Position numbers and translations under genes: made by a program. Below, piece by piece: positions 16,962-26,737 of a DNA stretch of 64,000 nt. The DNA is from Pedobacter sp. Bi126 (lineage in GTDB: Bacteria > Bacteroidota > Bacteroidia > Sphingobacteriales > Sphingobacteriaceae). The stretch covers positions 558,001-622,000 of the forward strand of contig NZ_CAKKMS010000002.1 of NCBI RefSeq assembly GCF_918698245.1, given 5' to 3'. The notes beneath the pieces were generated by a model. The model ran no database searches. It was given only the letters and a program-made list of their open reading frames with translations, and was not told the origin of the DNA. How positions within the stretch are numbered: the stretch's first letter is position 1; the number at the start of each line of letters is the position of its first letter.

Positions 16962-19900
16962 ATGAACTCAAAACTTTTACGAAAAACCTCATGGGTTTTA
17001 GTGCTCATGCTATTTGCATTTACCACTGTTTTTGCGCAACAAAAGCAGATCACTGGTAAAGTGGTAGATAAAAAAGACGGGCAACCCATTCCCGGTGTTA
17101 CTGTCGGGATACGCGGCAAAACCAATAATGTAAGTACCAATGATAAAGGAGAATTTGCACTGATTGCTGATCCGGCAACAGATGCATTGGTTTTTTCTTA
17201 TGTTGGCTTTATCAGGCAAACTATTCCTTTGGCTGGAAAAACCAGTTTAACGGTAAATTTTGTAGAAGATAGTCAGAGTTTAGATCAGGATGCTGTTGTG
17301 GTTATCGGTTACGGAACAAAGAAACGCAGTGAGATTTTAGGTTCGGTAGCCAATATCAGGGCTGAAGAAATTCAGGACTTACCAGTCCCAAATATTGCCG
17401 CCGCACTTCGGAACAAAATTGCAGGTGTAGGCGTTAATTCTGTTTCAGGCAAACCAGGCTCCTCGGTTACCATTAATATCAGAGGAGTAACAAGATCGGA
17501 GTCATCTGCTTCACTTGGAGCCACAACAGAACCATTATACGTAATTGACGGGATTACGGTTACGCGTGACGATTTTGATAATTTAGATTTAACTATGGTT
17601 GAAGACATCTCTTTCCTCAAAGACGCTTCAGCCGCTATTTATGGCGCATCAGGCGCAAAGGGAGTAGTTTTAATTACCACTAAAAAAGGAAAAAGAGGAA
17701 AACCGCAAATCAGCTATACTGGTTTTTTAGGATTTTCAGACAATGCAGCAAATGTAGATATGCTCTCTGCATACGAGCATGCGCAACTGTTAAATGATGG
17801 TTACCGTATTGCAAATTCGCCGACTTCGTCTATGTTTTCCGCCGCAGATTTAGAACAGCTAAAAAATAGCAATATTAAAGGTTGGTTTGACGAGTTATGG
17901 AAGGTTTCGAAGGTAAACAGGCATAACATGAATGTTTCTGGCGGTTCTGAAGCGATCACCTTTTTCGCCGGTGGAAATTATTATGATGAATCAGGCAACT
18001 ATGGTGGTATCAACTACAGTAAGTATGCTTTCAGATCGGGCATGAATGCTAAAATTATGGATGGCTTAACAGCCACCGTTACCTTAAGCGCAGATTTTTC
18101 GAAAAAGACTAGTGATACCTATAAAAATGGAGGAGAAAACGATCAGGCATTTTTCCAACAGCTGATTACAACGCCTAAATGGGTGCCGATTCAGATCGAT
18201 GGCAAACCAATTAATTACAATAGCAATACGAATCCGCTTGCTGTTGTAAATTCAGGAAATAATATCTTTGATAAATCTCAAGGACTGGCGCTAAATGCTT
18301 CTGTTGATTATAAACCAAAATTTATACCTGGTTTAACTGGGCGTGTTCAATTTGGTAAAAATAACCGAAGCGGCACAAGTGGCCAATACGTGCCACCATA
18401 CACCGTTTATAATTTCAAAACAACCGGGCAAAACAATTTACTTTACACCAACGAGGTTGTAAGTACAATTACAGCAGTAGGTGCTGCAAATACGCAGCTC
18501 TCTTCAGGCACGAACTCATCTTCAAGCTATCAGGCTATTGCATCACTCAGTTACGACAGGACATTTGGAAAACATAGCCTGAATGTGTTAGCTGCTTTCG
18601 ATCAGTCAGAAGGCGTAAATGAGCAATTGAACGTATACTGGCGAAACCAGGTGTTACCAGGTATTGACGAGTATTGGGGTTTCGATCGCTCAACTTTCAC
18701 ATTACAAAACAAAAGCATTTTCGAATCGGTTCAGCGTTCTTACATCGGCAGGTTAAATTACGATTATGGCAAAAAATATTTTATTGAGGCGATTGCCCGT
18801 ATGGATGCATCTTCAAATTTTGCGCCAGGCAACCGATGGGGTTTATTTCCAAGTGTGGGTTTAGGATGGGCGATAAGTGAAGAAGATTTCTTTAAAGACA
18901 ACATCAAATTTGTAGATCGCTTAAAAGTGAGAGCCAATTATGGTTTGGTGGGGGAAAGCAGGATTAATGCGCGGTTGTGGCAATCGAGGTATACCGTTGA
19001 TCCGGCAGGATACCTGTATAATGAAACATTAACTGGTGGACTTAATCCAGAGATCATGCCCAATCCTGACATTTCATGGGAAAAAGCCCGTACTTTCAAC
19101 TTAGGTTTAGACGCCTCTTTCTTGAAAAACAAAATCAATTTTACCTACGAATTTTACCATAGGTATTCTTACGATATCTTTGATAAAGGGAACAATGAAA
19201 ATTTCCCAATGTACGCCGGCTTTGAGGCACCACTGCTAAATTACCAGCAACGTACTAACTGGGGGCATGAATTTTCGATTGGTTACAAAGCAAAAATTGA
19301 TAAAAACTGGGGTGTAAATACCGATATTTTGTTTGGTTTTGCCAATAGCCGGATAGATCAGATGTTTTATAATGAATTTCAGTTGTGGGACATCACCTAT
19401 CCTGATTTAAAATACCAGTTCGGAACGGACCCCAATAAATATAACAGCGGCAACTATGGTTTGATTTCCAAAGGAATGCTGAGAACGCAAGCGGATGTAG
19501 ATGCACTTCTCAATCAATACCCAACATATACCATTAATAACAGGGTGCCACAAGTTGGCTGGCTGTATTATGAAGATACTAATGGCGACGGAAAAATTAC
19601 CGAAAAAGACCAGGTTCCGATGTTCGAGTCTACCAATTCTTTTGGTATTGGCTTTAATGTGGCTATTTCTTACAAAACGTTAAGCTTAAGTACAAACTTC
19701 GTAACCAGGTTCGGCGGAAAAGTATTTTTCGATAGCAAGTCTAAAGCACCTGCAAGTGCAACGGTTAATGTTCCGGCATATTGGCGCGATCACTGGACAC
19801 CAGAAACCCCAAATGCAGCGTTCCCAAGGTTTGATGATGCAGGTATAGCAGCCGGTTGGAATTCGACTTTTTGGGCCAGAAGCGGCACAATGATCAGGAT

Positions 19901-20099
19901 AAATAACATGACCTTAACCTATAAAATGCCAAAGAGCTTGCTTAGCAGAATCGGTATAGCTGATTCACGATTAGTTTTAACAGGAAACAACCTATGGACT
20001 ATCGTAAATCCGCTTAAATACAAAGATCCTTACTCTTCTACAATTTATGACTACCCAACTTTGAGGACAATTTCCTTAGGCTTGAATGTAAGTTTATAA
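16962..20099 (+). CDS. SusC-like TonB-dependent outer-membrane transporter (pair 1)
   Basis: The 1045-residue protein is organised as: signal peptide (1-25, VFAQ), CarboxypepD_reg-like domain (about 28-105, ITGKVVDKKDGQPIPGVTVGIRG), a TonB-box-like VVVIGYGTKKR, the plug domain with PLYVIDGITV and SFLKDASAAIYGASGAKGVVLITTKKGK, and a 22-strand beta-barrel ending in an aromatic-rich strand (LGLNVSL). No STN domain is present, so it is not the type that signals through an anti-sigma factor. With SusD-1 24 bp downstream it forms a bed-bin importer for pectin oligosaccharides. It is expressed from cassette 1 after a long leader. Confidence 0.97.
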   Translation: MNSKLLRKTSWVLVLMLFAFTTVFAQQKQITGKVVDKKDGQPIPGVTVGIRGKTNNVSTNDKGEFALIADPATDALVFSYVGFIRQTIPLAGKTSLTVNFVEDSQSLDQDAVVVIGYGTKKRSEILGSVANIRAEEIQDLPVPNIAAALRNKIAGVGVNSVSGKPGSSVTINIRGVTRSESSASLGATTEPLYVIDGITVTRDDFDNLDLTMVEDISFLKDASAAIYGASGAKGVVLITTKKGKRGKPQISYTGFLGFSDNAANVDMLSAYEHAQLLNDGYRIANSPTSSMFSAADLEQLKNSNIKGWFDELWKVSKVNRHNMNVSGGSEAITFFAGGNYYDESGNYGGINYSKYAFRSGMNAKIMDGLTATVTLSADFSKKTSDTYKNGGENDQAFFQQLITTPKWVPIQIDGKPINYNSNTNPLAVVNSGNNIFDKSQGLALNASVDYKPKFIPGLTGRVQFGKNNRSGTSGQYVPPYTVYNFKTTGQNNLLYTNEVVSTITAVGAANTQLSSGTNSSSSYQAIASLSYDRTFGKHSLNVLAAFDQSEGVNEQLNVYWRNQVLPGIDEYWGFDRSTFTLQNKSIFESVQRSYIGRLNYDYGKKYFIEAIARMDASSNFAPGNRWGLFPSVGLGWAISEEDFFKDNIKFVDRLKVRANYGLVGESRINARLWQSRYTVDPAGYLYNETLTGGLNPEIMPNPDISWEKARTFNLGLDASFLKNKINFTYEFYHRYSYDIFDKGNNENFPMYAGFEAPLLNYQQRTNWGHEFSIGYKAKIDKNWGVNTDILFGFANSRIDQMFYNEFQLWDITYPDLKYQFGTDPNKYNSGNYGLISKGMLRTQADVDALLNQYPTYTINNRVPQVGWLYYEDTNGDGKITEKDQVPMFESTNSFGIGFNVAISYKTLSLSTNFVTRFGGKVFFDSKSKAPASATVNVPAYWRDHWTPETPNAAFPRFDDAGIAAGWNSTFWARSGTMIRINNMTLTYKMPKSLLSRIGIADSRLVLTGNNLWTIVNPLKYKDPYSSTIYDYPTLRTISLGLNVSL

Positions 20100-20123
20100 T
20101 GGTTATTACTTAAAATCTGAACA

Positions 20124-21962
20124 ATGAAATTTAAATATAAAAACACTTTAGCAATAGGTATTTTAGCCGTGCTAATGGCATCTTTTTCGGGATGTAAGAA
20201 AGATTTCTTCGATGTAAAAGACAGGAATGGGATCGACTCGAGGATATGGGACAATGAGGGAGCCATACAGTTTCTTTTAAATGACACCTATGATGTTGTT
20301 ATGCCGGATTTCCCTTACGAATTTGCCGCAAACAATGTAATATATGCAAGTGATGAAGACCGTTTTTCTTCATCAGAGAGCATTATGCGCAAAGCAATTG
20401 GCGTAAATGGTACACTAACATCTAATGATGTGAAATTTATTGCTACGAAATACCAGGGCACTAAAGGCGATAACAGGTATTTCGACATTGCACGCTGTAA
20501 TGTTGCCATAAAGGAGATTCCGGGAGGCAACCTGGCACAAGATTCGAAAAATAAACTGCGTGGACAATTTTTTGCATTGAGGGCTTTATCATACTTTGAA
20601 TTAACACGTTTATATGGTGGTGTTCCATTGGTACTTACTCCACAAAACCCTGATAATGTAGAGTTGAGTGGAAGAGCGAGCGCAGCAGCATGTTTTAAAT
20701 CTATTGTGAGCGATTTGGATTCTGCAATGATTCTATTGAACAATGTAACCTGGAATGATGGAAATGAGCGTGGTAAATTTACCCGGAAAGCAGCGGCCGC
20801 ACTAAAAGGACGGGTATTGTTATACTGGGCAAGTCCACAGTTTAATCCTTTAAATGACCCAGCACACCCCTTCGATCAAAGCAGGTGGACTACTGCATAT
20901 CAAGCCTGTAAAGAAGCTTATGATATATGCAAAGCTTCAGGTAACAGTTTATTACCGAACTATGGAGATATTTTTTTAAAGGAAGGAACCAGTAACACGG
21001 AGGCTATAATTGTGCGTTCTTATTCTAATAAAGTCGAAAAAAGAGGTCAGAATATAGAAGCCAAAGCAAGGCCCACAGAAGAGGGTGGTGGTGCATCGGC
21101 ATTTATTCCGACCCTAAATCTTGTTAATACCTACACCATGAAGGATGGTGTTCCCGTTGGGCAGGGCAGCTCGTTCACTTACGATCCGGTTCTGTTTTGG
21201 GTAAACCGCGATCCAAGGTTGGATGCAACGATAGCCTACAATGGAAGCAGCTGGAAATTAAGCGGTGCAAGCAGCAGGAGACAATGGAATTATGTTTCGA
21301 ACATTACTGAACCATCGCCACAGGGCTTTTATATGAAACGATTTTGCGACCCCGAACTCGCAAAAGGCGCCGTGGCTTATGCCAACGATTTTGGAGGAAA
21401 TGGTTTAGACTGGATAGAGCTACGTTATGCTGAAGTAATTATGAACCTGGCAGAATGTGCCAATGAAATCGGTAACCTTACAGAAGCACAAAATTTAGTA
21501 AAAGAAATTCGGATCCGCGCTGGAATTCAGGCCGGAACTAAAAATTATGGACTGGATCTGGCTTCATCTAAATTGCTAATGCGCGATTTAATATTGAAAG
21601 AGAGAATGGTAGAATTTGCCTTTGAAGGAAAACGTGCCTTCGATTTAAGGCGTACCAGGAATTACCATCTTTTACAAGGCTCAATGCAAACCATACAGTG
21701 GGAAACAAAATCTACGGCACTAAAGACTGAACTTGAAGTAGTTACAGCGAATGGAACAAGGTTTAGAGAAGGCGTTAATATCAATGATAAAACATCATTT
21801 GAAAAATATTTTAAAACATCCATAATAAATCAGGGTGTTACCGGCTTCAGTATACCAGACACCTATTATTTCTATGCATTGCCATCAACATTTATGAACT
21901 CCAGCCCATTATTAGAACAAACAATTGGCTGGGATGGCGGCACTTTTGATCCTTTGAAATAA
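20124..21962 (+). CDS. SusD/RagB-like glycan-binding lipoprotein (pair 1)
   Basis: The 612-residue protein has a lipobox (MASFSGC, Cys at about residue 25) followed by KKDFFDVKDRNG. The helical TPR-type SusD fold is recognisable from GQFFALRALSYFELTRLYGGVPLVL, KAAAALKGRVLLYWASPQFNP, IRYAEV-type WIELRYAEVIMNLAECANE, and the end signature ERMVEFAFEGKRAFDLRRTRNY. It forms the lid of the SusC-1 transporter at the cell surface. The C-terminus ends in the usual GWDGGTFDPLK-like sequence, which is shared with SusD-2. Confidence 0.96.
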   Translation: MKFKYKNTLAIGILAVLMASFSGCKKDFFDVKDRNGIDSRIWDNEGAIQFLLNDTYDVVMPDFPYEFAANNVIYASDEDRFSSSESIMRKAIGVNGTLTSNDVKFIATKYQGTKGDNRYFDIARCNVAIKEIPGGNLAQDSKNKLRGQFFALRALSYFELTRLYGGVPLVLTPQNPDNVELSGRASAAACFKSIVSDLDSAMILLNNVTWNDGNERGKFTRKAAAALKGRVLLYWASPQFNPLNDPAHPFDQSRWTTAYQACKEAYDICKASGNSLLPNYGDIFLKEGTSNTEAIIVRSYSNKVEKRGQNIEAKARPTEEGGGASAFIPTLNLVNTYTMKDGVPVGQGSSFTYDPVLFWVNRDPRLDATIAYNGSSWKLSGASSRRQWNYVSNITEPSPQGFYMKRFCDPELAKGAVAYANDFGGNGLDWIELRYAEVIMNLAECANEIGNLTEAQNLVKEIRIRAGIQAGTKNYGLDLASSKLLMRDLILKERMVEFAFEGKRAFDLRRTRNYHLLQGSMQTIQWETKSTALKTELEVVTANGTRFREGVNINDKTSFEKYFKTSIINQGVTGFSIPDTYYFYALPSTFMNSSPLLEQTIGWDGGTFDPLK

Positions 21963-21985
21963 TTCTTAATTAAACAGATAAAATC

Positions 21986-22915
21986 ATGAAAAGAATTTTA
22001 AAATATTTAGGCGTTATAGCTATGGGAGCAGTGGTGTTTTCTTCATGTAAAAAGGAAGGAGAAAATATATTCAATATGTTTGATGATGTAACTGTAACCT
22101 ATCATTCAACAAGCCCGTATGCGGTAACCGATTATAAAGAAGTAAATGCAGGTGATAGCGTGTATCTGGATTACACTATAAGTTCTGCAAAGGAAGATAT
22201 GTATGCTGTCTGTATTTTCGAAACATCAGCGGCGATACCTTCTAAAATAATACTTAACGATAATCAAAGAAGAAATTATTCGGGAGTTGTAAAACTGAAA
22301 ATGAATACACGCGTTGGCAAAACATCCTATCGCATTTGGGCTTTAGATAAAGCAGGTGTCTATTTGGGAGATGGTTATAAAACGGTTACAATAGAAGTAA
22401 GGTCAGATTATAAGTACTGGTCTTCAAGAGAATTGTATATTCCTGATACATTAGGAAAAGTGAAGAACTGTTATATGTCACTTTCAACCGGAGAGCTATT
22501 CAATTACAGTAACGGTGCGGCCAGTTCAGATAAAATAGATCTGGGATTGTATAGGTCGCCGGTAACCGGAACACCAAATTCATATTTTTACAATGTTTAT
22601 GCTTTAAATTCGAGCCCGATTCCTTTTACTCCATACGACATTAGTACGTGGACCAAGAAGGCAACGTTGTTTGCCGCACCAAAAACCGCACAGTCTGCAG
22701 CCTTTTTAAATCTTCGCACAGGCGATCAGATTATTACGGCAGGTAAAAGTGCAAAGCCCACACTTAAAGGTATATCTACCGGGCTAATTGCAGGAAGTTT
22801 GTTTTATTTTTTAACTGCTGAAGGAAAATATGGCGCTTTTTATGTGAACTCTGTTTCGAGTAACAACGCTTCGGGGGGGGTATTCTTAAATGTTGATGTA
22901 AAAATTCAGAATTAA
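21986..22915 (+). CDS. Surface lipoprotein of SusCD pair 1 (possible glycan-binding protein)
   Basis: The 309-residue lipoprotein has a lipobox at VVFSSC (about residue 22) followed by KKEGENIF. The rest looks like beta-sandwich domains: an N-terminal Ig-like region with DVTVTYHSTSPYAV and VYLDYTISSAKEDMYAVCIFE, and a C-terminal region containing TAQSAAFLNLRTGDQIITAGK. It is the third gene of the SusC-SusD unit, at the position normally held by SusE/F-like or SGBP proteins. No known family is recognised with certainty. It is followed by a strong terminator. The second SusCD pair has no such partner. Confidence 0.75.
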   Translation: MKRILKYLGVIAMGAVVFSSCKKEGENIFNMFDDVTVTYHSTSPYAVTDYKEVNAGDSVYLDYTISSAKEDMYAVCIFETSAAIPSKIILNDNQRRNYSGVVKLKMNTRVGKTSYRIWALDKAGVYLGDGYKTVTIEVRSDYKYWSSRELYIPDTLGKVKNCYMSLSTGELFNYSNGAASSDKIDLGLYRSPVTGTPNSYFYNVYALNSSPIPFTPYDISTWTKKATLFAAPKTAQSAAFLNLRTGDQIITAGKSAKPTLKGISTGLIAGSLFYFLTAEGKYGAFYVNSVSSNNASGGVFLNVDVKIQN

Positions 22916-22960
22916 TATTATCATTTGTGGGAGCTCAATAATATGAGCCTTAATTTATCC

Positions 22961-22992
22961 AAAACGAGGCAAAATTTTGTCTCGTTTTTTTT
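22961..22992 (+). terminator. Intrinsic terminator after the SusCD-1 operon
   Basis: AAAACGAGGCAAAA (22961-22974) pairs with TTTTGTCTCGTTTT (22975-22988) with a single G-U pair, and the central bases form the loop. A run of T follows. This ends the three-gene unit. Confidence 0.85.
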
Positions 22993-22998
22993 TGTTTA

Positions 22999-23222
22999 TT
23001 TTTATTTAAGAATGTTACATTTATATATGAATATATTTCTATATCTTAGATCATCAAATTCAAATCAAGAGAAGAACGATATAGATTTGATTTAGTTACG
23101 TTAATATCCTATAGTATGTAGCCAAAATCATATAGTAAATAGCCAATTATTGATTGCAATTTTGAAATATAATATACTTTCTAACCAGAATAAATATCAA
23201 GATCAAAGTAAAAAATGAGCCA
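22999..23222 (+). promoter_or_regulatory. Conserved regulatory cassette 2, upstream of SusC-2
   Basis: Block I starts at 22999 and includes AAGAATGTTACATTTATATATGAAT. The operator region GTTAATATCCTATAGTA is at 23100-23116, followed by GCCAAAAT at 23121-23128. Block II, TATAATATACTTTCTAACCA, is at 23168-23187. ATGAGCCA starts at 23215. Block I to II is 169 bp, and II to ATGAGCCA is 47 bp. A TATTG about 20 nt upstream of TATACTTTC can serve as the -33 element. Confidence 0.7.
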
Positions 23223-23289
23223 ATACACCCCATATTATCATCGATTTTTTTTATTAGGAACCTTGGTTGATTCTTTTATTATAAAATAA
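23215..23289 (+). other. Possible short leader ORF in the SusC-2 5' region (24 codons)
   Basis: The ATG of the conserved ATGAGCCA opens a 24-residue frame (MSQYTPYYHRFFLLGTLVDS..). The cassette 3 equivalent (29056-29118) encodes a peptide of similar start and hydrophobic middle (MSHDFQYQRLDFFLL..), whereas the cassette 1 frame stops after 7 codons. The conservation could equally be of the DNA or RNA element. Translation is not shown. Confidence 0.25.
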
Positions 23290-23463
23290 TTTTTTACGTC
23301 TATTTCGCTGCTCTCTTAATACGCTCCATTTATAAAAGTTAAAACGATACTATAATTGCTCAGTGGATTAAAGATTAGAAACTTTTGATCATTGAAGAGA
23401 TAACAACACTAAAAGCAGGCGGTAAATTGTCTAAATAGAATTAAAAACTAACCAAATAATAAG

Positions 23464-26400
23464 ATGAACTTAAAATTTTTACGCAAAATTTCTTTGTCCT
23501 TGCTATTTATGCTACTGGCAAGCACAATCCTTTTTGCACAAGAGCGAAAGATTACGGGTAAAGTTGTCGATCAGGCTGATGGGCAGGGAATCCCAGGGGT
23601 AAACGTAAGTTTAAAAGGTGTTCCCAGCAATGTGAGTACCAATTCTGACGGTGTTTACACTATTCAGGTAAAATCTGATGCAGATGTGCTTGTATTCTCA
23701 TTTATAGGATATGTAAGGCAACAGGTAACAGTAGGTAAACAAACCAATATTGTTGTACGTTTAGTTCCTGAAAATAAAAGCCTCGAAGATGTGGTTGTTG
23801 TTGGTTATGGCACGCAAAAGAGAAGTCATTTAACAGGTGCTGTTGTAGATATAAAGGCAACTGAAGTGGAAGACTTACCTGCAAGTAATATAGGTGCTGC
23901 ACTGGCGGGAAAAATATTGGGTGTTGGGGTGAGCGGAGGTATTTCAAGACCTGGTTCTACAGCAAAGTTGACCATCAGAAACCCAAACACTATTTTCTCG
24001 AAAGATGGCGGTTCTACCGACCCGCTATATGTAATAGATGACGTAATTCAGATCAATCCTCAAAACGGACAACCTGATGCTACGCTCTTTAATAACCTTG
24101 ATCCTTCTGAAATAGAAAGTTTATCTTTCCTAAAAGATGCGTCTGCAGCTATTTATGGTACAAGGGCAGGTAATGGAGTAGTATTAGTAAAAACTAAACG
24201 TGGCAAAATCGGACCTCCACGTATCAGTTATAGCGGCTCGTATGCCTTTAATGATGAAGCTTACCGAACTAAAATGATGAGTGCCTATCAGTTTGGGATG
24301 TATTATAACATTATGAACGGGCCCAATGGAGCTAATGTAAATCCAACAGGTGCTTCAGCAGCTGATAGTTTTTTTAGTCAGGACGAATTAGAGCATTTTA
24401 AAAACATTAATTATGATTGGTTAGAAGATGCATGGAAATCATCCTATAACATGAAACACACTTTAAGTATCTCGGGAGGTACAGACCGTGCAACCTATTT
24501 TGGTGATGTTGCTTATTACAAGCAAGATGGAAACCTTTCGAGCCTTGATTTTAAACGTTGGAATTTTAGATCAGGAGCCGATATTAAGGTGGCAACCAAT
24601 CTCAAGGTTGGTTTGCAGGTTTCGGGAAACAATAGTGAGCTCATTAAAACCTTTAATAAAATTGGTAGTGAGTTAGACGACAATGATTATCGTAACCTCA
24701 TTCTTGCGCCTCGTTACGTGCCGATGTACATTAATGGATACCCTGTAAAACTACCAGGAACCACTAATGATTTTTCTACCTATCATTTCTACGAAATCGA
24801 GAAATTAGGCAATCTGGCGAACACCAGAAATACCAACTTTACGATAAATTTAAATGCTCAATATGATATTCCGTTTGTTAAAGGTCTAAGTGCAAGAGCT
24901 GCATATTCTAGAAATATGGGTAGCAGCAACGGATCACAGATCGGAACAAAATATAATGTTTATACCTTTAAAAAATTAGGTACTAATGAACATATTTACG
25001 ACGGGGCGACATTACCAACAGCTCTTGTTGCTTCTAATGGTAATCGATTATACTATTCCAATACGACACAAAGTTCAACTCAATCAAACTTTGTGCTAAC
25101 CTACAACAGGTCGTTCGGAAAACATACGATAGGTGCTTTAGCTACGGTAGAAAGATCTGAGCAAGCCTTTAATAATGAGGTTGTATTTAAAGCAGATCCG
25201 ATCCAACAAACAAATGGCCAGTTTAACTCGGCAACCGGCGCGATAGATGGAAGTACTACAAAATCAGAAGGAGGATCACTATCATATGTTGCAAGAGCAA
25301 ACTATAGCTACGCAGATAAGTACCTTGCAGAATTTATGTTTAGAAGCGATGCTTCTACCAAATTTGCACCGGGTAACTATTGGGGTAATTTCTATTCAGG
25401 CTCATTGGGCTGGGTAATTTCAGAAGAAGATTTTTTTAAAGTACCTGGTATTGACTTCTTAAAACTAAGATACTCGATAGGTTTATTAGGGAACGACCAA
25501 ACTAAGGCTTGGTTATGGAGACAGCGTTATACCTTCCAGGATGGTAAAGGAGCAGTATTTGGTGGAGATGGAAATGCAACAGCAGGTTATAAAATGGAAG
25601 CATCTCCAAACCCTGATGCAACCTGGAGCGACGAACTTAAAAATAACGTAGGTATTGATGCTAAATTTTTAAAAAACCGACTTACATTATCTTTGGATGG
25701 TTATTATAATCATGCAACAAATATTTTAACAGAAGTAACATCTAATATTCCAATCACGATTGGTGGTTCAGTAGCCTCACAAAATTATGCTACAGCAGAT
25801 TACTTTGGCTACGAACTGGGAATTGGCTGGAACGATAAAATCGGAAAGGATTTTAGTTATGGCGTAGATTTCAGGTTTGCTTGGTCAGATAATAAAGTAA
25901 TCAAAGCAGATTACAACGCAAATGATGTTCTATATCCTTGGAATCCACGCAATGGAACTTCATCTGATGTGGGCAAATGGGGTTACGATTATTTAGGCAT
26001 GTTTAAAGATCAACAAGAAATCGATGCTTATGTAAGTCAGTACAAAATTACCTCCGTAAATCCAGGTGCTGCCGGTAGCGGATCAGCAGTGTTGGCCAAA
26101 GATTTAAAACCAGGCATGCTCTATTATAGAGATGTTAGAGGACCTTTACAACCTGATGGATCTTTTGCGGCCCCAGACGGTATAATTGACTTTAATGATC
26201 AGGTACAGTTATCAAAAAAAGCCACTAATCATTATGGCTACGGAACAACATTAAAAGCAAATTATAAAGGAATAGGAATAGAGGCGGTAATTTCAGGTTC
26301 CTTTGGTGGATGGTCGGAAATCGATGCCCGTAAAAAAATGAACAATTCTATTTCACGTACTTTTGCAAGTGTGCCTGAGATCTGGGGCGATATTTATGAT

Positions 26401-26700
26401 CCCATCCTAAACCCAACAGGTACTATGCCAAACCCAAATTGGGAAGCAACAAGTTTAAGTCCAACATCAAATTTCTGGAAAGTTTCTTCTTTTAGAATGC
26501 GTTTGGCAAGCATACAGTTAAATTATTCCCTTCCTAAGCGCTGGCTCGAACAAGTTAAAGTAAGTAATGTGCGTGTTTACGCAAGCGCGTTAAACCCTTA
26601 TAATTTCTATAACCCATATTCTTATAGGGATAGTGATACAGCATACGACGTTTTTCCGAATCTGAAAACTTTTTCTTTTGGATTAAACGTAACTTTTTAA
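23464..26700 (+). CDS. SusC-like TonB-dependent outer-membrane transporter (pair 2)
   Basis: The 1078-residue protein is paralogous to SusC-1: signal peptide (1-25, LFAQ), CarboxypepD_reg-like domain (ITGKVVDQADGQGIPGVNVSLKG), a TonB-box-like VVVVGYGTQKR, plug with PLYVIDDVIQI and SFLKDASAAIYGTRAGNGVVLVKTKRGK, then the barrel ending FSFGLNVTF. No STN domain is seen. The start is preceded by ACTAACCAAATAA, as in SusC-1. SusD-2 follows 37 bp downstream. The two pairs share promoter cassettes but differ considerably in barrel sequence, so they may import different oligosaccharides from the same polymer. Confidence 0.97.
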   Translation: MNLKFLRKISLSLLFMLLASTILFAQERKITGKVVDQADGQGIPGVNVSLKGVPSNVSTNSDGVYTIQVKSDADVLVFSFIGYVRQQVTVGKQTNIVVRLVPENKSLEDVVVVGYGTQKRSHLTGAVVDIKATEVEDLPASNIGAALAGKILGVGVSGGISRPGSTAKLTIRNPNTIFSKDGGSTDPLYVIDDVIQINPQNGQPDATLFNNLDPSEIESLSFLKDASAAIYGTRAGNGVVLVKTKRGKIGPPRISYSGSYAFNDEAYRTKMMSAYQFGMYYNIMNGPNGANVNPTGASAADSFFSQDELEHFKNINYDWLEDAWKSSYNMKHTLSISGGTDRATYFGDVAYYKQDGNLSSLDFKRWNFRSGADIKVATNLKVGLQVSGNNSELIKTFNKIGSELDDNDYRNLILAPRYVPMYINGYPVKLPGTTNDFSTYHFYEIEKLGNLANTRNTNFTINLNAQYDIPFVKGLSARAAYSRNMGSSNGSQIGTKYNVYTFKKLGTNEHIYDGATLPTALVASNGNRLYYSNTTQSSTQSNFVLTYNRSFGKHTIGALATVERSEQAFNNEVVFKADPIQQTNGQFNSATGAIDGSTTKSEGGSLSYVARANYSYADKYLAEFMFRSDASTKFAPGNYWGNFYSGSLGWVISEEDFFKVPGIDFLKLRYSIGLLGNDQTKAWLWRQRYTFQDGKGAVFGGDGNATAGYKMEASPNPDATWSDELKNNVGIDAKFLKNRLTLSLDGYYNHATNILTEVTSNIPITIGGSVASQNYATADYFGYELGIGWNDKIGKDFSYGVDFRFAWSDNKVIKADYNANDVLYPWNPRNGTSSDVGKWGYDYLGMFKDQQEIDAYVSQYKITSVNPGAAGSGSAVLAKDLKPGMLYYRDVRGPLQPDGSFAAPDGIIDFNDQVQLSKKATNHYGYGTTLKANYKGIGIEAVISGSFGGWSEIDARKKMNNSISRTFASVPEIWGDIYDPILNPTGTMPNPNWEATSLSPTSNFWKVSSFRMRLASIQLNYSLPKRWLEQVKVSNVRVYASALNPYNFYNPYSYRDSDTAYDVFPNLKTFSFGLNVTF

Positions 26701-26737
26701 CAAATAAAAAATAGTTGTACTATTAGATTTTAGAGAC

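Noticed and set aside
20315..20743. 142-codon frame on the - strand inside SusD-1
   Set aside because: It lies wholly within a strongly conserved SusD coding sequence in another frame and has no family resemblance.
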